Part shown: positions 1 to 5,899 of the stretch, one piece after another
Layout of the letters: the number at the start of each line of letters is the position of its first letter
Numbering within the stretch: position 1 is the stretch's first letter
Source of the DNA: an archaeon MnTg01
GTDB taxonomy: Archaea; Thermoproteota; Nitrososphaeria; Nitrososphaerales; Nitrosopumilaceae
Reading direction: 5' to 3'
Assembly (NCBI GenBank): GCA_008974855.1
Contig: BFAR01000114.1
Span: forward strand, 1-13,104
Length of the DNA: 13,104 bases
The notes under the pieces: model-generated
Databases searched by the model: none
Told to the model about the DNA's origin: nothing
What the model saw: only the letters and a program-made list of their open reading frames with translations
Made by a program: the position numbers and the translations under genes

Positions 1-2
1 AT

Positions 3-566
3 GTAGAAAGTGCACGTGATAGAGTAAACCACATTGCAAAGATTCGTGAGATTCAAAAAGATACTGGAGGATTTACAGAGTTTGTACCATTGAATTTTAT
101 TGCAAATGAAGCACCAATGTACAAACATAATCTTCATGAAAACATACAACATGGTGCAAGTGCAAAAGATGTACTGCTTACACATGCAATTGCAAGAATT
201 ATGCTAAACAACTACATTAACAATATACAAATGTCTTGGGTTAAAGAAGGAAAAAAAATGTCTCAGCTTTTGTTATTATGGGGAGCTAACGACTTTGGAG
301 GAACTCTGATCAATGAAAGCATTTCAACGTCTGCTGGTGCCCAACACGGACAGTTAATTAGACCAAAAGAGATTAGGAGACTAGTCCGAGAAATTGGGCG
401 TGTTCCAGCTGAGCGAAGCACCTCATACAAAATTTTGAGAACATTTGAAAATGAAGATAATCATGTAGATGCACTTGATGAGGTAGAAGACCAATCAAAG
501 TTTGGTTCCTATTTTGAATTAATTAAAATCGACAAGTACAAGTACAAAAATCCTAGGGAAAAATAA
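3..566 (+). CDS. cofH: FO synthase subunit 2 CofH, C-terminal part (partial at left edge)
   Basis: The last 187 codons of a radical-SAM enzyme are visible; the frame is open to the left edge, so the true start and the CxxxCxxC cluster motif lie outside. Visible family signatures are a FTEFVPLNF segment near the left edge, then LLWGANDFGG, SAGAQHGQ and a GRVPAERSTSY stretch close to the C-terminus, which together match CofH and its relatives. CofH joins 5-amino-6-ribitylaminouracil to tyrosine, and CofG then closes the ring to give the deazaflavin FO of cofactor F420. The related menaquinone enzymes MqnC/MqnE share these motifs, but CofH is the better choice for an archaeon that makes F420 (inference). 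The gene ends exactly where the PmbA-like gene begins, suggesting cotranscription. Confidence 0.85.
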   Translation, partial: VESARDRVNHIAKIREIQKDTGGFTEFVPLNFIANEAPMYKHNLHENIQHGASAKDVLLTHAIARIMLNNYINNIQMSWVKEGKKMSQLLLLWGANDFGGTLINESISTSAGAQHGQLIRPKEIRRLVREIGRVPAERSTSYKILRTFENEDNHVDALDEVEDQSKFGSYFELIKIDKYKYKNPREK

Positions 567-1928
567 TTGTCTGCCTGTGATAGGGCATTAACTCATGCAA
601 AAAATCTCAAAATAGACGAGTGTGAATCTATTTTTTCTCAAAGAAAAATAATTACAGTTAGAATTACCGATTCAGAAATAGCTGAAATAAAACAAAATCA
701 AGAAAAATCACTTGGAATACGAGTCATTAACCAAAAAAAAATTTCGTCGGCACAGACTACAAACATTGAAGAGGCTCCAAAAATTGTAGAGCAGGCTTTA
801 GCCTCATCTGCACTACAAAGACCAAAGGAATTCTGGAAATCATTACCGTCTGAATTCAAATCATCAGCTCGAATCGAAAAACTTTATGATAAAAAATTAG
901 TTGATATTTCTGGAACACAAGCAGTTGATATTGCTCAAACAATGATTAATGCAGCATCGCATTCAAAAATATCAAGTATTACTGGTTCGCTCAACATAGT
1001 TTCTGAAAGTTTAGAGATTTCAAATACCAATGGACTAAGTTGTTCTGATGATGCAACTTACATTTCTGGAACCATTAATGCAGATTCAGAAGAAGGAAGT
1101 TTACCTGTTTCTGGTATAGGACAAGCAAGCTGTCGTACTTTGGGAGCATTTACTCCAGAATTAGTTGGTTCTGATGCATTAGAGATGTGCGTTGATTCAA
1201 TTAATCCACAAAAACCAGAAGCTGGAGAATATAGTATTATTTTTGATCCATATTCTGTTGGAGAGCTTTTAGCATTTGTATTTTCATCAAACTTTGATCT
1301 TAAAACTTACTCTGATAAGAAAAGCTGTTTTTCAAACAAGCTTGGATCAAAAATTGCAGTTGATGAATTTAGTTTGGTTGATGATGCACATGCACCTGAA
1401 GGAATTGGAAGTAAAATTTTTGATGATGAGGGTTTTGAAACAACATCTCAATCATTAATTGAAAAAGGAATCTTTCAAGGACTATATTCTGATTTGTTTC
1501 ATGCGTTCAAGGAAGGAAAAGAATCTTCTGGCAATGCAACTAGAATGGGCTCACCAATGGGACGTAGTGCTGAACCAATTCCTAGTGCAGCTCCACACAA
1601 TATTAGAATAATTGGAGATGGGATGAGTAGAGATGAAATTATCAAAGACACAAAAAAGGGATTACTGGTGGGCAGACTTTGGTATACTTATGCAGTAAAT
1701 CCAACTAAAGGAGATTTTTCATGTACTGCTAGAAGTGGAGTTAGAATTATTGAAAATGGAAAGATAAAATCTCCTGGAACTTCAGTTAGAATTGTTCATA
1801 ACTTACCAGTAATGTTGCAAAATATTTCAGCCATTGGTGATGATTCAAAAAATGTTTTACAGTGGGCGTCATTACCATCAATTGCTCCAACTATACGAGC
1901 AGAAAAAATTAAAGTAATTCCTATTTAA
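567..1928 (+). CDS. TldD/PmbA family protein, PmbA (TldE)-type
   Basis: The 453-residue product has the length and architecture of PmbA/TldE. An N-terminal domain opens with a segment like KIITVRITDSEIAEIKQN near residues 28-44, and the C-terminal domain carries FDDEGFETT (285-293), SLIEKGIFQG (296-305), SGNATR (321-326) and GDFSCTARSG. TldD subunits carry a zinc-binding HExxxH helix; the matching place here (about 228-239, with VGELLAFVF) has no histidine, so this is the non-catalytic partner type. TldD/TldE pairs cleave and mature peptides in the cytoplasm. No TldD gene is visible, so the partner must be elsewhere or absent. The start is a TTG directly after the cofH stop; no ATG exists in frame before about codon 127, and homology begins within the first residues, which supports TTG. 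A weak purine-rich AGGGA lies about 8 nt upstream. Confidence 0.85.
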   Translation: MSACDRALTHAKNLKIDECESIFSQRKIITVRITDSEIAEIKQNQEKSLGIRVINQKKISSAQTTNIEEAPKIVEQALASSALQRPKEFWKSLPSEFKSSARIEKLYDKKLVDISGTQAVDIAQTMINAASHSKISSITGSLNIVSESLEISNTNGLSCSDDATYISGTINADSEEGSLPVSGIGQASCRTLGAFTPELVGSDALEMCVDSINPQKPEAGEYSIIFDPYSVGELLAFVFSSNFDLKTYSDKKSCFSNKLGSKIAVDEFSLVDDAHAPEGIGSKIFDDEGFETTSQSLIEKGIFQGLYSDLFHAFKEGKESSGNATRMGSPMGRSAEPIPSAAPHNIRIIGDGMSRDEIIKDTKKGLLVGRLWYTYAVNPTKGDFSCTARSGVRIIENGKIKSPGTSVRIVHNLPVMLQNISAIGDDSKNVLQWASLPSIAPTIRAEKIKVIPI

Positions 1929-1967
1929 TGTTAGGGCTCTAATTATGAAAAAGAGATATCATAGTAT

Positions 1968-1977
1968 GTTTATAGTA
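1968..1977 (+). promoter_or_regulatory. TATA-like box upstream of the mini zinc-finger gene
   Basis: The sequence GTTTATAGTA resembles an archaeal TATA element. Initiation about 25 nt downstream would give a short leader of roughly 40 nt that contains the GGGAG ribosome-binding site at 2027-2031. Confidence 0.35.
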
Positions 1978-2038
1978 ATTATATGATAGAAGGGAAAAAA
2001 CTAATTCTGCAACATGTAATTGAATTGGGAGAAATTTT

Positions 2039-2161
2039 ATGAGTCATCAATGTTATTATTGCGACCAAATTTTTGAATCCAAAGAAAAATTGTATGACCA
2101 TCTAGAAGTTCATTCAGATTCTAAAGAAAAACAGGAGACTAAATTAAGAAAAAGAAGTTGA
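2039..2161 (+). CDS. Mini C2H2 zinc-finger protein (40 aa)
   Basis: This short ORF encodes a 40-residue protein that is almost entirely one zinc finger. C5 and C8 (CYYC) are followed after 12 residues by H21 and, three residues later, H25, a canonical C-x2-C-x12-H-x3-H spacing, with the conserved aromatic F12 and hydrophobic L18 of the C2H2 fold. The tail is highly charged (KEKQETKLRKRS) and could contact nucleic acid. A good Shine-Dalgarno-like GGGAG sits 7 nt before the ATG, and the RAM-domain gene starts 31 bp downstream on the same strand, so the two may be cotranscribed. Single-finger C2H2 microproteins occur in archaea, but their partners are mostly unknown; DNA, RNA or protein binding are all possible. 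Confidence 0.8.
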   Translation: MSHQCYYCDQIFESKEKLYDHLEVHSDSKEKQETKLRKRS

Positions 2162-2192
2162 GATATGACTTCTTATAGAATTAGAAATTAAG

Positions 2193-2720
2193 ATGGCAAA
2201 AGCGTTTGTTTTGATGAGCTGTAAATTGGGTTCTGAAAAATCCGTAATTTCTATATTAAAAACTATAGAAAATGTTAAGGAGGTTCATGGTACTTTGGGA
2301 CTTTATGACATTGTTGCAAAGCTAGAAGCTGATTCACAAGAAAAAATAACACAAACAATTACTGAAAAAATTAGGAAAGTTGATAATATTCGTTCTACAA
2401 TGACGCTAACAAAAGTTGAAGGAGAAGAACTATTCAAAGTTGATACCGAAAAATTAATGGGTTCAATTTTGGGAAAAACTAGTGCACAAGCTTATGTTGT
2501 TATTCATTGTGACCAGGCAAGAGAAGATCTAGTATTGCGGGATCTCAACAAAATTCCTGAGGTAAAGGAGGCAGATGTGGTTTATGGAAATTATGATGTA
2601 GTTGGAAAAATTGAAGCAGAAAACCATAAAGAACTAGAAAAGATTATCACAAAAAAGATAAGGAATTTGGATTTGGTCAGAACTACTATGACATTAAATA
2701 TTGTACAAGAACAAGAATAA
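2193..2720 (+). CDS. Tandem Lrp/AsnC ligand-binding (RAM) domain protein without HTH
   Basis: The 175-residue protein is an internal duplication of the Lrp/AsnC effector-binding domain (RAM, alpha/beta ferredoxin-like). Copy 1 covers about residues 3-76 and copy 2 about 99-171. Matching landmarks are GTLGLYDIVAKLEA (33-46) against YGNYDVVGKIEA (131-142) and IRSTMTLTKVE (66-76) against VRTTMTLNIVQ (162-171). The GxYD-like turn is typical of the family. No helix-turn-helix precedes either copy, so it is unlikely to bind DNA by itself. Stand-alone RAM proteins are thought to sense amino acids or assemble with full-length Lrp proteins; the function here is unproven. The ATG is preceded by a weak TATA-like stretch (2161-2180), so it may be transcribed alone as well as with the zinc-finger gene. 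Confidence 0.85.
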   Translation: MAKAFVLMSCKLGSEKSVISILKTIENVKEVHGTLGLYDIVAKLEADSQEKITQTITEKIRKVDNIRSTMTLTKVEGEELFKVDTEKLMGSILGKTSAQAYVVIHCDQAREDLVLRDLNKIPEVKEADVVYGNYDVVGKIEAENHKELEKIITKKIRNLDLVRTTMTLNIVQEQE

Positions 2721-2785
2721 CTAACTAATTATTTTTATCCAGTAGCCAAAATAGAATCTTTAGCTGACAGGAATATGAGTACCCA
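2721..2785. terminator. Short convergent intergenic region with T-rich tract
   Basis: The 65 bp between the convergent RAM and exchanger genes contains TTATTTTTAT just after the RAM stop. Archaeal termination often uses such T-tracts without a hairpin, so termination of the plus-strand transcript here is plausible; no strong stem is visible. Confidence 0.3.
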
Positions 2786-3730
2786 TTAGGGAAAGAGTAA
2801 AAGCCATCCTAAATAGGCAGCAAATGCTACTACCAAGCCAATGCCCATGGGTCTTGTAATCATTCCAGTTTTCATTACAATTAGCAATACAACACTGAAT
2901 CCAATCATTACTGCATAATCAATGAACACTTCAGATACAACAACAATTCCACCAATTGCACCTGCTACGCCAATTATCATCAATACATTGTAGATATTGC
3001 TGCCAATGATAGTACCAATTCCAATATCATGGTGTCCCTTTTTAATTGCAATAATAGATGTGATTAATTCTGGAAGTGATGTTCCAATTGCAATTATTGT
3101 AAGGCCAATTATTCTCTCTGTGATTCCATATGATTCTGCAATAACTATAACATTGTCAATTGTTAAAATGGCACCAGCCCACAGCAGCCCTACACCTAAA
3201 GCAAGAAGACCAATAGATCTACCAAAATTACTTTTTCTAGTAGGTTCTTCAGTATTTTCAAAATTACTATTATCTCGTTGTTTTTTTGCACTTTTGTATA
3301 TGTATAGAGTAAATGCAATAAGACCTGCAATTAGTAAACCCCCTTCCCATTGAGAAATGCCATTATCAAGGGACAATACAATTAACAAAAGAGATACTCC
3401 AATCATGATTGGTACCTCCTTTCTTACTGTAGTTTTTTGTACTACAAGTGGAACCAAAATTGCAGAAATTCCAATAACCATTCCAATATTGCTAATGTTA
3501 GAACCCACAACGTTTCCCAAGATTAATTGAGTATGCTGACCAGCTGCAGCTATTGATGCTGCAAGCTCTGGTGTTGATGTGCCATACGCAACTACGGTCA
3601 TGCCAATTATGAATGAGCTAATCCTGAAACGTCTTGCAATGGCAACTCCTCCTTCTACTAGATAATGTCCTCCAAAGCATAGCATTACAATTCCTAAAAC
3701 TGTCAGACCAGCGTTTACGGCAATTTCCAT
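2786..3730 (-). CDS. Sodium/calcium exchanger family (CaCA) membrane protein
   Basis: The 314-residue integral membrane protein, with about ten hydrophobic helices, belongs to the Ca2+/cation antiporter superfamily. Both signature alpha-repeats are intact and inverted-repeat related. Repeat 1 has GMTVVAYGTSTPEL (43-56) and GNVVGSNISN (72-81); repeat 2 has GLTIIAIGTSLPEL (209-222) and GTIIGSNIYN (239-248). The acidic residues of the two GTSxPE motifs coordinate Ca2+ or Na+ in characterised members. A charged loop of about 30 residues (146-172) links the halves. Length fits prokaryotic YrbG/NCX_Mj-type exchangers, which export Ca2+ in exchange for Na+ or H+; the ion here cannot be read from sequence. 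A TTTAAA box is centred about 26 nt before the ATG, consistent with a leaderless message, and the shared upstream element starts about 47 nt upstream. Confidence 0.9.
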   Translation of the reverse strand: MEIAVNAGLTVLGIVMLCFGGHYLVEGGVAIARRFRISSFIIGMTVVAYGTSTPELAASIAAAGQHTQLILGNVVGSNISNIGMVIGISAILVPLVVQKTTVRKEVPIMIGVSLLLIVLSLDNGISQWEGGLLIAGLIAFTLYIYKSAKKQRDNSNFENTEEPTRKSNFGRSIGLLALGVGLLWAGAILTIDNVIVIAESYGITERIIGLTIIAIGTSLPELITSIIAIKKGHHDIGIGTIIGSNIYNVLMIIGVAGAIGGIVVVSEVFIDYAVMIGFSVVLLIVMKTGMITRPMGIGLVVAFAAYLGWLLLFP

Positions 3731-3753
3731 ATTGGATTGTAAAAAAGAGTTTG

Positions 3754-3759
3754 TTTAAA
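3754..3759 (-). promoter_or_regulatory. TATA-like box of the exchanger gene
   Basis: TTTAAA is centred about 26 nt upstream of the exchanger ATG on the minus strand, the spacing expected if transcription starts at or next to the start codon. Confidence 0.5.
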
Positions 3760-3775
3760 GGAGATGTTTTATTCA

Positions 3776-3840
3776 TAATTCACTATTCTAACAAGAATGG
3801 TTGGTTCGGAATCTACTTTTACAGCCAAAAATGGGTTCAA
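3776..3840 (-). repeat. Upstream element, copy 1 (exchanger gene)
   Basis: By hand alignment this stretch matches 9955-10020 at about 55 of 67 columns. Both copies lie in the same orientation and begin 47-49 nt upstream of a minus-strand start codon, just beyond the TATA box. It contains the imperfect palindrome GGTTCGGAATC (3803-3813), an 18-base block shared exactly with copy 2 (3813-3830) and a second half-site GGTTC at 3834-3838. It could be a binding site for a dimeric activator, an untranslated small RNA or a degenerate mobile repeat. Confidence 0.65.
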
Positions 3841-3853
3841 ATCGGTGGGAACC

Positions 3854-3889
3854 GTCCATGTACTGTAACTTTTTTACGGTCCATGTACT
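3854..3889. repeat. Direct repeat of GTCCATGTACT, 25 bp apart
   Basis: The 11-mer GTCCATGTACT occurs at 3854-3864 and again at 3879-3889. The copies are separated by a T-run, and ACCGT (3851-3855) pairs with ACGGT (3876-3880) as a weak inverted repeat. It lies between the end of the 261-residue membrane protein gene and the upstream element of the exchanger; its role is unknown. Confidence 0.5.
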
Positions 3890-3929
3890 ATCGAATGTTA
3901 GTTTTGATCCGGATAGTTTGAATAATTTG

Positions 3930-4715
3930 TTAAATCACTTTTCGGTGTTTATACAACGCATACATGACTACCATGAATGAGAGCACCCATAAAGTGTTAG
4001 TTGGATGAGTATTATCAAAAGTTTCAAAGACTTCCGCAAATGCATACCAGACATCACCAATTGTCCAAATGAAAATTCCTATGACTAGTAATAACCACAC
4101 CTCTTTCAAAATACTCCGACGAAAAACTATTGCTCCTAAAATGGCTAGAGATAGTTCAATGGTTGCGCCAACAGCGAAAAGATTTCCATAAATTATATCA
4201 AATGATAGTTCGTCATAATCCCCCCACACTGCAGATGCTATAAGCGAATATGTTACAAGCATCGCAATTGGAAGAGCCACCAACAAAATTTTCATTCCAA
4301 TATTCCACTGTGGTCTAAAATAGCGGATGTTTAGCAATAAATGAAGACTGGCAAATAAATACGATGCAGCAAAACCTACATCAAAAGGATTAGGATAAGG
4401 ATCAAGTTGTAGAACATGATCATAGTAAACATAACCCACATCTCCAATAAACCATGAAACAAATGCTAATGCCAAAAAAAGATAAGCCTTACTAAAAACT
4501 TCTGAGCCTCTATATTTTTTGAATACCATGAACGAAAATACTGCGCACCCAAGAATTCCTGCTAGATATAGGGCCTCGGGCACATTAAATTCTTCAGGGT
4601 CAACTTGATAGAGGGAAATTTGATACGCGATAGTTAAAGCAAAAATAATTCCCAAAACTTTGAAATTAATTCTACTTGACATTCCTTCCTTCGTAATTTC
4701 TTTGCTTTTACCCAT
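3930..4715 (-). CDS. Eight-helix membrane protein, tandem paralogue A
   Basis: The 261-residue product has about eight hydrophobic helices (roughly residues 18-36, 49-69, 77-98, 112-131, 141-163, 178-200, 207-230 and 239-257) and no soluble domain beyond short termini. It is clearly homologous to the next minus-strand gene upstream (4996-5772). Both carry GD at 91-92 followed by YxYYD, then PYP at 106-108, a DVWY segment in the seventh helix, NTLWVL, and the C-terminal YALYKH with a basic end. A GD-aromatic motif appears in helix 3 and again in helix 7, suggesting an internal duplication. The pattern recalls the membrane sensor domains found ahead of some bacterial GGDEF proteins, but no output domain is present, so this is only a weak resemblance. 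Function is unknown; no transport or enzymatic motif was recognised. Confidence 0.8.
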   Translation of the reverse strand: MGKSKEITKEGMSSRINFKVLGIIFALTIAYQISLYQVDPEEFNVPEALYLAGILGCAVFSFMVFKKYRGSEVFSKAYLFLALAFVSWFIGDVGYVYYDHVLQLDPYPNPFDVGFAASYLFASLHLLLNIRYFRPQWNIGMKILLVALPIAMLVTYSLIASAVWGDYDELSFDIIYGNLFAVGATIELSLAILGAIVFRRSILKEVWLLLVIGIFIWTIGDVWYAFAEVFETFDNTHPTNTLWVLSFMVVMYALYKHRKVI

Positions 4716-4738
4716 GTTCCTATACTCAAGAAGCTAAG

Positions 4739-4749
4739 GTATAAAATTT
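4739..4749 (-). promoter_or_regulatory. TATA-like box of membrane paralogue A
   Basis: On the minus strand the sequence reads AAATTTTATAC, centred about 28 nt before the ATG of the 261-residue gene. A GGTTATGAACC palindrome-like site lies further upstream at 4784-4794. Confidence 0.5.
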
Positions 4750-4840
4750 CATAACTAACGAAAAGTGATCTATGAGTCTAATAGGTTATGAACCCATGAA
4801 AACCCAAATTTATCCTTGCAAATCCTGCTGTTGACTAGGT

Positions 4841-4933
4841 TTAATCCCAAAAATGATATTCCTTGATATGTTTCTCAAGTTTAATTGTAGGAAAGTCTTC
4901 CCCACAAATTTTACAGATGAAGTATGACTTCAT
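4841..4933 (-). CDS. Mini C2H2-like zinc-finger protein (30 aa)
   Basis: A 30-residue ORF in the gap between the two membrane paralogues encodes little more than one zinc finger. C7 and C10 (CKIC) are followed by GEDF, then H22 and H27, a C-x2-C-x11-H-x4-H arrangement that is one residue shorter and one longer than the classical spacing. The CGEDF and LEKHIKEYH stretches are typical of C2H2 fingers. A strong TTTTTATA box on the minus strand (4961-4968) is centred about 31 nt before the ATG, supporting independent expression. It has a different sequence from the 40-residue finger at 2039. Because it is very short, coding status rests on the motif and the promoter; conservation in relatives would settle it. 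Confidence 0.65.
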   Translation of the reverse strand: MKSYFICKICGEDFPTIKLEKHIKEYHFWD

Positions 4934-4960
4934 AGTTACATTACATCCGTTCTTATACAA

Positions 4961-4968
4961 TATAAAAA
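4961..4968 (-). promoter_or_regulatory. TATA box of the 30-aa zinc-finger ORF
   Basis: The minus strand reads TTTTTATA here, a close match to archaeal TATA elements, at the distance expected for a short-leader or leaderless transcript of the 4841-4933 ORF. Confidence 0.5.
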
Positions 4969-4995
4969 CTAGTTTGTGAGATCATAAAGTTGACA

Positions 4996-5772
4996 CTAGA
5001 TTGTTTTCTTATGCTTGTATAATGCATATACAATAGCAGCGCTTCCCAAAACCCATAATGTATTTACATAATGATAAGATGTATACCCATCAACTACTTC
5101 AAGATAATAATACCAAACATCAGCTACAGTAAAAGCAAAAATACCTCCAGCAAGGATTAACCAAGATGTTCCAAGAATACTATCTCGAAACACTGCTGCT
5201 CCAAGAATTGCTAATGCAAATATCACTGCAGAGGTAAAAACAAACAGCATACCAAAGTAAAAATCAAAAGGTTCCTCCTCGATCATATCAAATGACATGT
5301 ACGCAAAAATACCCACAATGAGAATCACTAAAGCTGGCACAGCAATCTTTGGACCCCATTTCAAGTCTTTTTTGAAATATTTTATGTTCTTAACTAAATG
5401 AAAGGCAGCAAAAGGAAAGAACAAGAAGAAAAATACATCTGCAAAAGAAGGATATGGTGCCTCGTCTGTATACCAATCATAGTAAATGTAAGTAAAGTCA
5501 CCTGCAGCTAGTAAGAAAAATGCAATAGACAATGACAAGTAAGTTTTTCCAAATATTTCAGAACCCCAATACCGTCGTGCAACAAAAATTGCGGCAATTC
5601 CAACTGCTAAACAACTTATGCCATAAGTGAAAGTGCCTAAAGTCATTTCCTCATCCTCAGGAAATTCTTCAAGATACAATTGATGTGCAACAGCAATAAC
5701 TGCAACTATAATTATTGCTTTGATTCCAGTAGAACTACCTAACTGGAATTTTACTTTAGTCCCCTCACCCAT
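4996..5772 (-). CDS. Eight-helix membrane protein, tandem paralogue B
   Basis: This 258-residue protein is a diverged paralogue of the product of 3930-4715. The two align without gaps through about the first 130 residues: YWGSEIFGKTYLSL against YRGSEVFSKAYLFL, GDFTYIYYD at 91-99, PYP at 106-108 and FHLVKNIKYF at 124-133. They also share RDSIL, DVWYYYLEVV, NTLWVLG and a final YALYKHKK. About eight transmembrane helices are predicted by eye, near residues 17-33, 46-66, 75-98, 109-127, 140-160, 170-195, 202-225 and 236-252. The gene diverges from the TPR gene at 5900 and has a TATA-like GTTAAACA about 28 nt before its ATG, overlapped by a 17-bp palindrome. No known function was recognised; a sensory or small-ligand-binding membrane protein is only a guess. 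Confidence 0.8.
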   Translation of the reverse strand: MGEGTKVKFQLGSSTGIKAIIIVAVIAVAHQLYLEEFPEDEEMTLGTFTYGISCLAVGIAAIFVARRYWGSEIFGKTYLSLSIAFFLLAAGDFTYIYYDWYTDEAPYPSFADVFFFLFFPFAAFHLVKNIKYFKKDLKWGPKIAVPALVILIVGIFAYMSFDMIEEEPFDFYFGMLFVFTSAVIFALAILGAAVFRDSILGTSWLILAGGIFAFTVADVWYYYLEVVDGYTSYHYVNTLWVLGSAAIVYALYKHKKTI

Positions 5773-5801
5773 CTGCTTTTCATTCCTCTACGTGGGTGTT
5801 T

Positions 5802-5818
5802 AACTTTTTTGAAAAGTT
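5802..5818. promoter_or_regulatory. Perfect 7-bp inverted repeat, candidate operator
   Basis: AACTTTTTTGAAAAGTT consists of perfect 7-base arms (AACTTTT and AAAAGTT) around a 3-base centre. It lies 30-46 nt ahead of the membrane paralogue B ATG, touching the presumed TATA/BRE region, in the divergent promoter region shared with the TPR gene. A dimeric regulator site is plausible; AT-richness makes chance possible. Confidence 0.4.
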
Positions 5819-5870
5819 TTGATTACCAATGAGAAAGATTCAATGATATTATCATGATATAATAAGTAAA

Positions 5871-5878
5871 TTTTTATC
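5871..5878 (+). promoter_or_regulatory. TATA box of the TPR gene
   Basis: TTTTTATC is centred about 25 nt upstream of the TPR gene ATG, as expected for a leaderless archaeal transcript. A 10-bp palindrome TATCATGATA lies just upstream at 5850-5859. Confidence 0.5.
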
Positions 5879-5899
5879 ATATCCTCATTTTAAGAATAT

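Noticed and set aside
1983-2042. A 19-codon ORF whose stop overlaps the zinc-finger ATG (ATGA overlap)
   Set aside because: It lies only 6-15 nt after the likely TATA box, so its start would be upstream of the predicted transcription start, and the peptide has no recognisable features.
2997-3353. Long plus-strand open frame inside the exchanger gene
   Set aside because: It is antisense to a well-supported membrane protein, and its hydrophobic product merely mirrors the exchanger codons.
3803-3860. tRNA T-arm-like GGTTC sequences suggesting a tRNA fragment or att site
   Set aside because: No acceptor, D-arm or anticodon stem can be folded around them, and no integrase or tRNA gene is nearby.
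3634-3921. Plus-strand open frame across the exchanger start and the intergenic element
   Set aside because: It runs through the promoter and repeated element of the exchanger; its composition is unlike the real genes and no promoter or family motif supports it.
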